Positions 15,056-23,195 of a stretch of DNA of 64,000 nucleotides are shown here, one piece after another. The stretch comes from Streptomyces hygroscopicus (GTDB taxonomy: Bacteria; Actinomycetota; Actinomycetes; Streptomycetales; Streptomycetaceae). Position 1 is the stretch's first letter. Each line of letters begins with the position of its first letter. The stretch is from assembly GCF_026168105.1 (NCBI RefSeq), contig NZ_LBMW01000004.1, positions 224,692 through 288,691 on the forward strand, given 5' to 3'. The notes below the pieces were generated by a model that saw only the letters and a list, made by a program, of their open reading frames with translations, was not told the DNA's origin and did not search any database. Both the position numbers and the translations under genes were made by a program.

Positions 15056-15862
15056 ATGCTGCGTCGTCTCGCTGTGACTGCCTGCGCGGTGGCCGCGCTG
15101 CTGGGCGTCAACGCCACGCCGGCACGGGCCGCCACGCCCGGCTGGCATCGCGTCCTCAACGACAACTTCTCCTGGTCGGTGCCGACGGGCGCGTGGTCGG
15201 ACTGCGACCACAACACGGACACCCGGCAGGCGTACTGTGGCGGGCTGCCGTCCTACGCGTCCCGTAACTGGTGGGCGTACCCGTCGTCCTGGCCAGACAC
15301 GGCGACGCAGCGGCATTACGCGGTGGGCGGCTGGTACGACCCGGCCAGCACCCTGTCCGTGTCCGGCGGGCAGCTGCACGTGCGGATGTGGCGGGGCACT
15401 GGGTCCGTGCACTCGGCGACCGTCGTACCCAAAGCCGCGATGGGGCTGCGGTACGGCGCCTACGAGGAGCGGTGGCGGGTCTCGCACGCGGCGCCCGGCT
15501 ACAAGTCGGCCCACCTGCTCTGGCCGAACGACAACAGCCAGTGCTGTGAAGAGGACTTCCCTGAGGGCGACTGGGACAGCAGCATCAGCGGCTACAACCA
15601 CACTCCCGCGGGCGACAACCTCACCGCCGCCGACACGAGCCGCACCTGGACGACGTGGCACGTCACGCGCATCGAGTGGAAGCCCGGCAGTGTCCGCTAC
15701 TTCCTGGACGGCCGCCTGGTCGACTCGACCACTCAGGACGTGCCGAACTCGCCCATGAATTGGGACATTCAGAATGAGTCGTCCCTCGACGGCGAGTCCG
15801 CGGCGCCCAACTCGTGGGCGCAGATGGACATCGACTACGCCCGCGTCTGGTCCTGGTCCTGA
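15056..15862 (+). CDS. Secreted GH16-type glycoside hydrolase
   Basis: 268 residues. An N-terminal signal peptide (Arg-rich start, hydrophobic core, cleavage near residue 25 after ARA) precedes a jelly-roll domain typical of GH16 endo-glucanases/lichenases. The motif EEDFPEGDW fits the GH16 catalytic ExDxxE pattern (nucleophile and acid/base Glu), and RYFLDGRLVDS is the usual strand near the end. It should cleave a beta-linked polysaccharide outside the cell. It is cargo of the element, possibly helping hyphal growth or phage access; substrate unknown. The first Ile/Val of the motif is Glu here, so activity needs checking. Confidence 0.8.
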   Translation: MLRRLAVTACAVAALLGVNATPARAATPGWHRVLNDNFSWSVPTGAWSDCDHNTDTRQAYCGGLPSYASRNWWAYPSSWPDTATQRHYAVGGWYDPASTLSVSGGQLHVRMWRGTGSVHSATVVPKAAMGLRYGAYEERWRVSHAAPGYKSAHLLWPNDNSQCCEEDFPEGDWDSSISGYNHTPAGDNLTAADTSRTWTTWHVTRIEWKPGSVRYFLDGRLVDSTTQDVPNSPMNWDIQNESSLDGESAAPNSWAQMDIDYARVWSWS

Positions 15863-15936
15863 CCGATACTCCCCGCCGTGTGCCGCCGTTCGCGTCTGGC
15901 CGGTGGGGCGCCCGCCTCGAGGGTGGCGGGCACCAC

Positions 15937-15972
15937 CTCGCGGGCCCGGTCCCACGCAGCCGGGCCCGCGAG
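15937..15972 (+). terminator. GC-rich hairpin behind the glycoside hydrolase
   Basis: Perfect 13-bp arms CTCGCGGGCCCGG and CCGGGCCCGCGAG with a 10-nt loop, no T run. Streptomyces terminators often lack the T tract, so this probably ends the hydrolase transcript. Confidence 0.65.
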
Positions 15973-16006
15973 AACAACCAACACCACAACCACTAGGAGC
16001 ACCACC

Positions 16007-16255
16007 ATGTCCGAAACCACGAAGCTTGGGATGCGCGAGTACCGACTCATGGTCGGGACGGTCGGCGGAGGCATCTCCAACATGCAGCCGTTCAGGGTGC
16101 GCGCCGCGTACTTCAAGGAGGAGGGCACTTTCGTCGTCTTCAAGGACGCCGACAATCAGGCCGTCTACTCCGTCCGCCAGGACCACCTCGTCTCCGTCGA
16201 ACGCCTCGACGAGCAGCAGTGCGACCAGTCGGATCCCGGAAAGGTGGAGGCGTGA
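16007..16255 (+). CDS. Small hypothetical protein
   Basis: 82 residues with RBS TAGGAGCACC. A beta-rich N-terminal part (EYRLMVGTV, VRAAYFKEEG, FVVFKDADNQAVYSV) suggests a small SH3-like barrel with an acidic tail. Stop overlaps the next ATG. Unknown function. Confidence 0.55.
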   Translation: MSETTKLGMREYRLMVGTVGGGISNMQPFRVRAAYFKEEGTFVVFKDADNQAVYSVRQDHLVSVERLDEQQCDQSDPGKVEA

Positions 16256-16563
16256 TGGCCAGTCGCTACGTACTGCTGCTGTGGCACCTCGACCGTTCTG
16301 GCGTCCAGCAGGTGTTCGGCCCCTACGACACCGAAGCCGAGGCCGAGCGCGCCCGCGACGACCTCAAGACGTGGCCCGCGCTGAACGGCGGCCATTGGTC
16401 GATCGAACCGTGCACGTCGACCGCCGCTCCGGCGCAGATCGTGCTGCCGACCGCGCCCGAGACGCATCCCTGCTGGCCGCGCCCGTGGTGGCAGAACCCG
16501 GTCTCCTGCGACACCTACCTCACCTCGGACACGAACCCGGTACCGTCCGTGAGGGTCGAGTGA
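16255..16563 (+). CDS. Hypothetical protein
   Basis: 102 residues; ATG overlaps the previous stop. The N-terminal half resembles a small alpha/beta domain (YVLLLWHLD, then FGPYDTEAEAERARDDL) seen in several phage proteins; the C-terminal half is Pro-rich. The stop overlaps the following GTG. Function unknown. Confidence 0.55.
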   Translation: MASRYVLLLWHLDRSGVQQVFGPYDTEAEAERARDDLKTWPALNGGHWSIEPCTSTAAPAQIVLPTAPETHPCWPRPWWQNPVSCDTYLTSDTNPVPSVRVE

Positions 16564-16754
16564 CCGCCCGCAGCCTCGACGAATGGCATGCGGTCGACGC
16601 CCCGTTCACGCCTCTCACGGACTGGGATCCGATCCCCGGCCGTTGTTCCCGCTGCGGCCAGCCTGCGTGGCTCGGCGAGTCCAGGTGGTGGCACGACCTG
16701 GCCCCCTGCAAGGACCGCGGACTGCCCGCCGAGTTCCTGCCAGACCCCCGATAG
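16560..16754 (+). CDS. Small zinc-ribbon-like protein
   Basis: 64 residues from a GTG overlapping the previous stop. Holds CSRCGQPAWL and WWHDLAPC, a Cys-x2-Cys plus His/Cys. Third coupled gene of the 16007-16754 run. Unknown function. Confidence 0.55.
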   Translation: MTARSLDEWHAVDAPFTPLTDWDPIPGRCSRCGQPAWLGESRWWHDLAPCKDRGLPAEFLPDPR

Positions 16755-16823
16755 CCCCTGCTGCCCGGACCATCCACGCTGTCGCCGGGCAGCAGGCCAC
16801 ACCCTCACCCTCGGAGCACCCTC

Positions 16824-17078
16824 ATGCCCGACCTCTCCGCGATCCGGCGCGCCCTCGAAAAGCTCCCGGCTACCTGCCGCTACCACGGCGAGAAGATCGA
16901 CCCTCCCGAGGGGCTGATTCGCCGCGAAGCCTGCTGCGATACCGGCATCCCCGCCATGCGCCGCCGCAAGGCCGAAGAACAACTGTGCGCCCTCGAAATG
17001 GAACAGCTCACGCGCGGCGAGATCTCCATCAACGACCTTCGCCGATCCCGCGGCATCACCAACCAACCCTCTTCCTGA
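16824..17078 (+). CDS. Small hypothetical protein
   Basis: 84 residues. Contains CRYHGEKID, then REACCDTGIPAMRRRKAEEQLC, four Cys and one His, and a basic C-terminal helix. May bind metal or nucleic acid. Not recognised. Confidence 0.55.
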   Translation: MPDLSAIRRALEKLPATCRYHGEKIDPPEGLIRREACCDTGIPAMRRRKAEEQLCALEMEQLTRGEISINDLRRSRGITNQPSS

Positions 17079-17091
17079 ACCAGGAGCCCCC

Positions 17092-17346
17092 ATGTCCGCG
17101 ATCATGGACGAACTCAAGCACGTGGTCACCACCCTCGAAGCGGAGGGCCACGCCCTCGCAGGGAAGGCCCGCTCTGTCCTCTCCCACTACGAGAAGGAAG
17201 CCGCGGCCGTCGTCGACGGCGTCCGCCCCGTTCTCGAGGAGCTGCGGACCGCTGTAGTCGCCGACGTCAAGAACGCCGTCGCCGACGTCGAGGCGGCAGT
17301 CGCGAAGGTCGAAGCCCTCGTCAAGCAGCCCAACGCCGGGAGCTGA
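17092..17346 (+). CDS. Coiled-coil small protein
   Basis: 84 residues with RBS AGGAGCCCCC. An almost continuous amphipathic helix rich in Ala, Val, Glu and Lys, with repeats such as ADVKNAVADVEAAVAKVEALV, so a coiled coil or apolipoprotein-like helix. Lies at the front of the late region beside a small membrane protein. Role unknown; a virion-associated or scaffold-like protein is possible. Confidence 0.6.
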   Translation: MSAIMDELKHVVTTLEAEGHALAGKARSVLSHYEKEAAAVVDGVRPVLEELRTAVVADVKNAVADVEAAVAKVEALVKQPNAGS

Positions 17347-17351
17347 TCATC

Positions 17352-17504
17352 GTGCTCGAAGTGTTCTGCTACACCATCGCGTTCGTTCTGTTGCTGCTCG
17401 CCGCGGTCCTTCCCCCGACGGTGCCGCACCGGGACCGGATGGCCTTCGCGGGGCTTGCCCTCTGGCTGCTGCCGACCATGGTGCACGTGCTGCAAGCCCA
17501 CTGA
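17352..17504 (+). CDS. Small two-span membrane protein (50 aa)
   Basis: 50 residues from GTG 17352, six bases behind the previous stop. Two hydrophobic segments (residues about 4-20 and 29-48) with a basic turn PHRDR between them. Holin-like in shape but far from the lysis genes, so holin identity is doubtful. Confidence 0.5.
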   Translation: MLEVFCYTIAFVLLLLAAVLPPTVPHRDRMAFAGLALWLLPTMVHVLQAH

Positions 17505-17534
17505 TCAGGACGGTTCGAGTGAGGGCGGTGAGCA

Positions 17535-17891
17535 GTGACCTCGCTTCCGAACCAGGTGAATTTCGTGACGTCCGCCGGTAGCCAGTGGGCGCAGACGTTC
17601 CAGTTCACCGGCGTCGACATCACGGGCCTCGCGTGGGAGTTCGTGATCCGGCCCACCGTCACCGACACGGCTCAGCCGCCGCTGGTCAAGGTGACCCCCA
17701 CGGTCACGGCGCAAGGGCAGATCACCGTCGACACCGCAGCGAAAACGGTGCAGGTGATCCTCACCCCGGCCGCAACCAGCCTCCTCGGTAAGGGGAGCCG
17801 CCCCTACGCGCTCTGGTCCAACCCAGGTGCAGCCTCGGCCACCCCCTGGTGTGCGGGCACCTTCAACACCACGCAGGTGCCGGCACCGTGA
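17535..17891 (+). CDS. Phage structural-type beta protein
   Basis: 118 residues from GTG 17535. Beta-rich sequence with GSQWAQTFQFTGVDITGLAWEF, then repeated short strands, a layout seen in small phage fibre or baseplate-upper-protein-like N-terminal domains that attach to the next protein. It directly precedes the fibre-like protein at 17902, so the two probably act together. Position before the terminase is unusual for a tail protein. Confidence 0.55.
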   Translation: MTSLPNQVNFVTSAGSQWAQTFQFTGVDITGLAWEFVIRPTVTDTAQPPLVKVTPTVTAQGQITVDTAAKTVQVILTPAATSLLGKGSRPYALWSNPGAASATPWCAGTFNTTQVPAP

Positions 17892-17901
17892 GGAGGCTGA
17901 T

Positions 17902-18507
17902 ATGACCACTCCTGTGGTGCTCGCACTTCCGCCCGTTGTGCAGATCGCCCCGACCGGAGTGCAAGGCCCCCGCGGCAATGGGACCCTCACCGGCACTGGC
18001 GCCCCAACACCGGCGACCGGCATTGACGGGGACTACTACTTTGACACCACCAACTACCCGGGCTCCCTGGTCCTGTACGGCCCGAAGGCTTCCGGGGCGT
18101 GGCCGGTATCCGGTGTCACCCTCTCCAACGCTGCCGGAGCCCCAGCGGGAGGTGACCTCTCCGGCACGCTGCCCGATCCGCAGGTCGTTGCCACCCACCT
18201 GGCCGCACCTCTGCCCATCAGTCAAGGCGGAACTGGATCGGCGACACAAGCGTTCGTTGACCTCACCACCGACCAGACCATCGCTGGCAACAAAACGCTC
18301 AGCTACTACACGGTGCTGCAAGGCGGGCAGGTGAATACCGACTTCAGCGTCTACGGTGCGCTCTCACCGGCAGGTACCTTCGGCGCGTTCGGGGCGGCAC
18401 CGGTTGGTAGGCAGACGGTGACGGGAGCGAAGGGCGGCAACACGGCTCTCGGTTCGGTGATCGCCGCCTTGGCTGCGCTCGGCTTCATCACAGACAACAC
18501 GACCTGA
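17902..18507 (+). CDS. Tail-fibre-like protein
   Basis: 201 residues with RBS GAGGAGG. Shows a short collagen-like GVQGPRGN, then DGDYYFDTTN and the phrase LPISQGGTGSATQAFVDLTT, which is very common in phage tail fibre and receptor-binding proteins. The C-terminal part is short and could be a trimerisation or tip domain. A host-recognition protein is likely although it lies upstream of cos/terminase rather than behind the minor tail genes. Confidence 0.65.
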   Translation: MTTPVVLALPPVVQIAPTGVQGPRGNGTLTGTGAPTPATGIDGDYYFDTTNYPGSLVLYGPKASGAWPVSGVTLSNAAGAPAGGDLSGTLPDPQVVATHLAAPLPISQGGTGSATQAFVDLTTDQTIAGNKTLSYYTVLQGGQVNTDFSVYGALSPAGTFGAFGAAPVGRQTVTGAKGGNTALGSVIAALAALGFITDNTT

Positions 18508-18532
18508 ACTCGCATGACTACCGGAGCACGCC

Positions 18533-18883
18533 ATGGCTATGCGACGCCGACGGCCGTGCCTTAACTGCGGCACGCTTACGCGTAATGCGTCCAGGTGCGA
18601 TACATGCCAGGCTGCGTGGCAGGCGCGGCAGGACAGGATCCGTGGCACGTCGACGGAGCGTGGCTACGGCAGTCAGTGGCGGCGGCTCGCTGCCGCCGCG
18701 GTGGCCAGGCACCGCGCCCTCTACGGCGACTGGTGCCCCGGTTGGCGGCGTGACCCGCACCCCGCGCAGGATCTGACGGCAGACCACGTGCAGCCGCTGG
18801 TGCGGGATGGCGTAAGCGTTGAAGGTAATGTTCAGGTCCTTTGTCGATCATGCAATGCGGCAAAGGGGAACCGAACGCAGTGA
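18533..18883 (+). CDS. HNH endonuclease (packaging-associated)
   Basis: 116 residues. A zinc knuckle CLNCGTLTRNASRCDTC opens the protein; the HNH fold follows with TADHVQPLVRDG, then NVQVLCRSCNAAKG, giving His, Asn and His-equivalent plus Cys ligands. Phage HNH proteins next to the terminase nick or cut DNA at cos and are needed for packaging in HK97-like phages. Its position just before the candidate cos and terminase supports that role. Confidence 0.9.
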   Translation: MAMRRRRPCLNCGTLTRNASRCDTCQAAWQARQDRIRGTSTERGYGSQWRRLAAAAVARHRALYGDWCPGWRRDPHPAQDLTADHVQPLVRDGVSVEGNVQVLCRSCNAAKGNRTQ

Positions 18884-19107
18884 TGATCTTCACCGCCGAT
18901 AGATCAAGCCCCTGACCTGCGGTGATGGCGTTCCGTGTTCGGTATGTACGCACGGTGACAGGCGTGGGGGGGTGGGTGAAAGTTGATCAAGATGAGCGTC
19001 TACGACCCTGCCCCCCGCCCCAAAATTTTGCGTAGGGGTTCCGGGTCATTTTTTGGAAGGGGAGACGGCTTCTGACGCCGTTCCTCGGGCGGTCTAGCCA
19101 CGGACCG
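18884..19107. other. Non-coding candidate cos region
   Basis: A 224-base gap without a convincing gene between the HNH and Endo VII/terminase genes. It contains the G-rich block GTGGGGGGGTGGGT (18964-18977) and, about 35 bases on, CCCCCCGCCCC (19011-19021), then an A/T patch AAAATTTTG and a T run ATTTTTTGG. Such a G-rich and C-rich pair next to HNH and terminase genes is the usual setting of the cohesive-end site of actinophages. The cut position cannot be read from sequence alone. Confidence 0.45.
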
Positions 19108-19677
19108 TCAGCAAATCGGGTTCTCCCGGGTGTACCGCTCGGCTGTTGAGATCAGATACTCGGCGCCTTGTCGAAGTATCTCAGGGTTCTCCCGCGCCAT
19201 TCCAATCATGATGTTGCAGTTCTGGCAGAGCAGGCCGCGCACGACGCCCGTGTCGTGGTGGTGGTCGACCGCCAGACTTTTGCCCTGCTGTGGCTCGCGG
19301 CAGATGGCGCACCGGTCACCTGCCGTATCGACTAGTCGCGCATATTCCTCGGCCGAAAGGCCGTATCGGCGCGCGACATGAGACAGCCGCCACGCGTCCG
19401 GGTTCGCCTTGTAGTAGGAGCGGCTGTACCTCAAGATCCGGGTCTTTTGGCATTCCGGTGAGCACGTGGCAGCGCGCTTGCTGCGACTCGGCGGAACCTC
19501 GGTACCGCAGATGCAGCAAGACCGCGGCATCGGAGGGCTGGTCCTGACCCGCTGCTTGACCGTCGCCAACCGGTCGGCATGGTAGCGGTCGTGGCATTCC
19601 TGGCATCGCTTCGGATGGGGGCCTCGCTGCCCGACTCTCGGCCGGGCGGGTTTGTCGCAGTCAACACACAGACGCAT
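19108..19677 (-). CDS. Recombination endonuclease VII-like nuclease
   Basis: 189 residues reading leftward against the late genes. An N-terminal CVDCDKPARP...CQEC ribbon and CCICGTEVPP...CSPEC ribbon are followed by the Endo VII core CAICREP, LAVDHHHDTGVVRGLLC, NCNIMIGMARENP. T4 Endo VII resolves branched DNA; stand-alone phage copies can be packaging helpers or homing nucleases. Its divergent placement, 30 bases from the small terminase start, suggests insertion as a homing-type gene. A TTG at 19695 could extend the start by six residues. Confidence 0.85.
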   Translation of the reverse strand: MRLCVDCDKPARPRVGQRGPHPKRCQECHDRYHADRLATVKQRVRTSPPMPRSCCICGTEVPPSRSKRAATCSPECQKTRILRYSRSYYKANPDAWRLSHVARRYGLSAEEYARLVDTAGDRCAICREPQQGKSLAVDHHHDTGVVRGLLCQNCNIMIGMARENPEILRQGAEYLISTAERYTRENPIC

Positions 19678-19707
19678 TGCCCAATAATATGTCAACTAGT
19701 GGGGGCG

Positions 19708-20196
19708 GTGGTCGAGTTGCCTGGACCGCCGCCTAAGCCCGCAGGTGAACGTCAAGGGCGTCATCGCACCGATTTGGGAGTCGTGCGTCTCGCGGGACAG
19801 GCTCCGACTGCCCCGCCGAAGCTGTGTTCGGCCGCGAACCAGGCATGGACGGACTACTGGACGGACGTCATCGCCGGGGTGCTTCGGCCTGGGGACGCGC
19901 CGCTGGTTGATCGGTGGATCCGGAACGTCGACCGCTATCACCGGATCATGCGGCTCGCCGACAAGGAGCCCGTCGTCGAGGGTTCGACGGGGCAGCAGAA
20001 GCCGAACGGCCTGTATGACCTGGCGTTCAAGATCGAGGCGTCGATCAAGGCGGACGAGCAGCAGCTCGGCATCGGTCCCCTGAACCGTCTCCGGCTCGGC
20101 GTGAAGATCGCGGAAGGGGCGAAGTCCCTCGCCGACCTGACTACGGAGGCGGAGGAGGGCGACGATGACGACCCGCGCGCCTTCCTCACCGGTTGA
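19708..20196 (+). CDS. Terminase small subunit (P27-like)
   Basis: About 162 residues. The opening ELPGPPPKPAGERQGRHRT is the hallmark start of P27-family small terminases, followed by an all-helical part with NQAWTDYWTDVIAG and LYDLAFKIEASIKADEQQLG. It recognises cos DNA and loads the large subunit. GTG 19708 is used; a TTG at 19717 giving MPGPPPKP is equally likely. It overlaps the large terminase gene by 32 bases. Confidence 0.85.
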   Translation: MVELPGPPPKPAGERQGRHRTDLGVVRLAGQAPTAPPKLCSAANQAWTDYWTDVIAGVLRPGDAPLVDRWIRNVDRYHRIMRLADKEPVVEGSTGQQKPNGLYDLAFKIEASIKADEQQLGIGPLNRLRLGVKIAEGAKSLADLTTEAEEGDDDDPRAFLTG

Positions 20197-21721
20197 GGTC
20201 CTCCCGTGGCCGGCCGGGATACCGAAGCCGTTGTCCGCGCCGCCGCTGACGACAGCGCGCAGCGATGGGCCGAAGGTGATCCGCTGGATCGAGAAGCACT
20301 GCCGGTACGGAGAAGGGGACCGGTTCGGGCGGCCGGTGCGGCTGGAGCTGTTCCAGAAGCTGTTCCTGATCTGGCTGTTCGAGCTGAAGCCGGACGGGAG
20401 TCGCCGCTACCGGCGGGCGTTGCTGGAGGTGCCGAAGGGCAACGGGAAGACTCCGATCGCGTCGTGGGTGGCGGCGTACCTGCTCGCGACGCAGCGTTCC
20501 GCGGTCATTCCGGTGGCTGCGGCGAGCTACGAGCAGGCGGAGTTGCTGTTCGGTGACCTGCGGACGTCCGTGGCGGAGTCGCCGACGCTCTCGCCGCTGT
20601 TCCACGCCTTCGAGGGCGAGGTCCAGGTTAAGGACGGGCCTGGCCGGGCGTACAAGGTCGCTGCGGTGGCTGGCACGAACGACGGCCAGCGTCCGAGCGC
20701 GTTCTTCGCTGACGAGATCCACGAGTGGACGGGCAATAAGGCGCGCGTGCACCTGGTCATCGCCAACGGTGCGGCCAAGCGGGCCGGTTCGGTCGTGGTG
20801 AATACGACGACGCCGGGTGCTGACCTGGACTCGATGGCGGGGAAGCTCCACGAGTACGGCATCAAGGTCAACGCCGGTGAGATCGATGACCCGGAGTTCC
20901 TGTTCGTGTGGTGGGGCTGCCCTGAGGACCGTTACGACTTGTCCGACCACGAGCAGCTGCTGCAGGCGGTGCGGGAGGCGAACCCGGCTGCGGACCTGTT
21001 CCTGTCCGTCTCGGACGTGGCGGCGCGGTTTTATCAGATCCCGCGGCACGAGTTTGTCCGCTACCACCTCGGGATGTGGACGACGGTTGCTGAGCGGTGG
21101 CTGCCCACTGGGGCGTGGGAGGAATGCGAGCAGCATCGGCCGATCCCGGATGGCTACGAGGTGTGTCTCGGCTTCGATGGCAGCTTCAACGGGGACAGCA
21201 CGGCTTTGACGGTCGTCTCTTGCCCTCAGGAGGACGACGAACTGCCGCACGTCGACGTCGTCGAGGCCTGGGAGCGGCCCGAGAGCCTCGCCGGTGACTG
21301 GCAGGTGCCGATCCTCGACGTTGAGGCGGCGATCCGGGCGGCGTGTCGCCGCTGGCAGGTTCGGGAGATCGTGTGCGACCCGTACAGGTGGGCTCGGACG
21401 TATCAGGTCCTGGAGGACGAGGGTCTGCCGATCGTTGAGTTCCCGCAGAGTCCGGCTCGGATGATCCCGGCGACCACCAGGTTCTACGAAGCCGTGGTCA
21501 ACAAGCAGTTGACCCAGTCTGGCGATCCTCGCCTGGCCCGGCACATGGGCAACTGTGCGTTGAAGGTCGACGCGCGCGGCGCGCGGCTGACCAAGGAGCA
21601 CAAGCACAGCCGCCGCAAAATCGACCTCGCCGTTGCCGCGGTGATGGCGCACGAACGGGCCGTGCAGGAGCCTGAACCGCCGCCGCCCGCACCCCAATTC
21701 TTCTCCTGGGCCGACCTGTAG
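20165..21721 (+). CDS. Terminase large subunit
   Basis: 518 residues. Walker A VPKGNGKT (residues 89-96), adenine-binding region upstream, Walker B AFFADEIHEW (Asp183, Glu184), a coupling motif VVNTTTPG, and the C-terminal RNase-H-like nuclease with LGFDGSFNGDST and a later VCDPYRW. This is the ATP-driven DNA packaging motor and headful/cos nuclease. Full length for the HK97/lambda-like type used by many Streptomyces siphophages. Overlaps the small subunit, consistent with coupled translation. Confidence 0.95.
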   Translation: MTTRAPSSPVEVLPWPAGIPKPLSAPPLTTARSDGPKVIRWIEKHCRYGEGDRFGRPVRLELFQKLFLIWLFELKPDGSRRYRRALLEVPKGNGKTPIASWVAAYLLATQRSAVIPVAAASYEQAELLFGDLRTSVAESPTLSPLFHAFEGEVQVKDGPGRAYKVAAVAGTNDGQRPSAFFADEIHEWTGNKARVHLVIANGAAKRAGSVVVNTTTPGADLDSMAGKLHEYGIKVNAGEIDDPEFLFVWWGCPEDRYDLSDHEQLLQAVREANPAADLFLSVSDVAARFYQIPRHEFVRYHLGMWTTVAERWLPTGAWEECEQHRPIPDGYEVCLGFDGSFNGDSTALTVVSCPQEDDELPHVDVVEAWERPESLAGDWQVPILDVEAAIRAACRRWQVREIVCDPYRWARTYQVLEDEGLPIVEFPQSPARMIPATTRFYEAVVNKQLTQSGDPRLARHMGNCALKVDARGARLTKEHKHSRRKIDLAVAAVMAHERAVQEPEPPPPAPQFFSWADL

Positions 21722-21735
21722 CGAGGGGGTGTCGC

Positions 21736-21924
21736 ATGCGCCTCCCGAAGCTCCCGCGGTGGCAGTTCCGTAAGCCGGCTCAGCCGAAGCGGCTCGCCTC
21801 CGACTTGGTGGATTTGGCTGGGCTGGGCTGTCTGGATGGGGCGGCGTGGTGGTGGCAGCCGATCGTCGGCCTGGTGGTGCTGGGTTTGATGCTGCTGCTG
21901 GTCGGGTGGGTGATGGACCGGTGA
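21736..21924 (+). CDS. Small membrane protein between terminase and portal
   Basis: 62 residues. Basic N-terminal half, then one hydrophobic segment (about residues 38-58, WWQPIVGLVVLGLMLLLVGW). Stop overlaps the portal GTG. Small single-span proteins in this slot are seen in several Streptomyces phages; function unknown. Confidence 0.65.
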   Translation: MRLPKLPRWQFRKPAQPKRLASDLVDLAGLGCLDGAAWWWQPIVGLVVLGLMLLLVGWVMDR

Positions 21925-23195
21925 GCATTCTGCGGCGTGCGAGCGAGAAGCGGTTTTTCATGCCGTCCGGGTCTGGCGACCCGTGGTCGATCCCGTCGAA
22001 CGGGTCGCTGGCGGCGATGACTCCGTCTGGGGTGCCGGTCAATGAGGACACGGCGATGCAGTTGCTGGTGGTGGCTGCGTGTGTGCGGATTTTGTCGACG
22101 ACGGTGTCGGGGTTGCCGTTTGATGCGGTGCGGATGAAGGGTGCGCTGCGGGAGACGATGGATCCGCCGCCTCCGGTGATCGGGGATCCGTTTGGGGGTG
22201 GCGCGTCTTCGGCGTGGTCGAAGCGCCGTGAGGGTTTTGGGCAGTTGATGGTGTCGTTGCTGCTGCGTGGCAACGCCTACGCGAAGGTGATAGCCCGGGA
22301 CAGGGTGCTGCGGCCGACGAGGTTGATGGTGCTGCATCCGGACCGTGTGAAGTGCACGTTTGATGAGAGCGGCGCCCGCGTGTACGAGGTGGACCGCCAG
22401 TCGGTGGACGCCGAGGACATGCTGCATATGGTGGGGATCGCCTATCCGGAGGCGCCGACGGGGATCAGTGTGCTGGCGTCGGCGCGGAACGCGATCGGGC
22501 TGGGTTTGGCGGCGGAGGAGTTCGGGGCGCGTTTCTTCGGTTCGGGCGCGCACATGTCCGGGGTCGTGCAGGTGCCGGGGGATTTGGACCGTGAGCGGGC
22601 CCGCCAGTTGAAGGAGTCGTTCACGGCGTCGCACGGCGGTTTGCAGAACAGCCACACGGTCGGGATTTTGTCTGGTGGCGCCGAGTGGAAGCCGATCAGC
22701 GTCACTCCGGAGGACGCCCAGTTCCTCGGCACCCGCGCCGCCCAGAATTTGGACATCGCAATGCTTTTCGGGATCCCGCCGCACATGCTCGGTCAGGTGG
22801 ACCGCACTACGTCGTGGGGGACTGGTATCGAGCAGCAGAGCTTGGGGTTCCTGCGGTACACGTTGGATCCGTGGCTGGGCGCTTTCGAGGACGCATGGTC
22901 GGCGCTGTTGCCGAAGCCGCAGATGGCCCGGTTCGACGTGAACGCTCTGTTGCGCACGGACACTGCGGGCCGGTACGCGGTGTACATGCAGGCCCGGAAC
23001 GCCGGGCTGATGACGATCGATGAGATTCGTGCGCGGGAGAACATGGCTCCGCTGCCTGACGGGCAAGGCGCTGACCCGTTCGCGCCGCTCAACAGCGCAC
23101 ATACCCATGATCCGGGCTGGGAGCCGGGGCAGGAGCCCGCCGAGCCCGAACCTGCGCCGGAGGCGGCGCCTACCGAGCCCGCGAAGGAGCCGTAA
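21921..23195 (+). CDS. Portal protein
   Basis: 424 residues from a GTG overlapping the previous stop. Shows the HK97 portal pattern: VNEDTAMQLLVVAACVRILS, LLLRGNAYAKVI, LHPDRVKC, then FGIPPHMLGQVDRTTSWGTGIEQQ and FLRYTLDPWLGAFE. It forms the dodecameric ring through which DNA enters the head. A Pro/Glu/Ala tail closes the protein. Stop and the next ATG overlap by one base. Confidence 0.95.
   Translation: MSILRRASEKRFFMPSGSGDPWSIPSNGSLAAMTPSGVPVNEDTAMQLLVVAACVRILSTTVSGLPFDAVRMKGALRETMDPPPPVIGDPFGGGASSAWSKRREGFGQLMVSLLLRGNAYAKVIARDRVLRPTRLMVLHPDRVKCTFDESGARVYEVDRQSVDAEDMLHMVGIAYPEAPTGISVLASARNAIGLGLAAEEFGARFFGSGAHMSGVVQVPGDLDRERARQLKESFTASHGGLQNSHTVGILSGGAEWKPISVTPEDAQFLGTRAAQNLDIAMLFGIPPHMLGQVDRTTSWGTGIEQQSLGFLRYTLDPWLGAFEDAWSALLPKPQMARFDVNALLRTDTAGRYAVYMQARNAGLMTIDEIRARENMAPLPDGQGADPFAPLNSAHTHDPGWEPGQEPAEPEPAPEAAPTEPAKEP

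Noticed and set aside
17352..17504. Small two-helix membrane protein considered as holin.
   Set aside because: It lies 23 kb from the endolysin and in front of the structural genes, and better holin candidates exist at 40601 and 42326.
20186..22273. 695-codon minus frame under terminase and portal.
   Set aside because: Shadow frame with Arg/Pro/His-rich noise; the sense strand has terminase and portal motifs.
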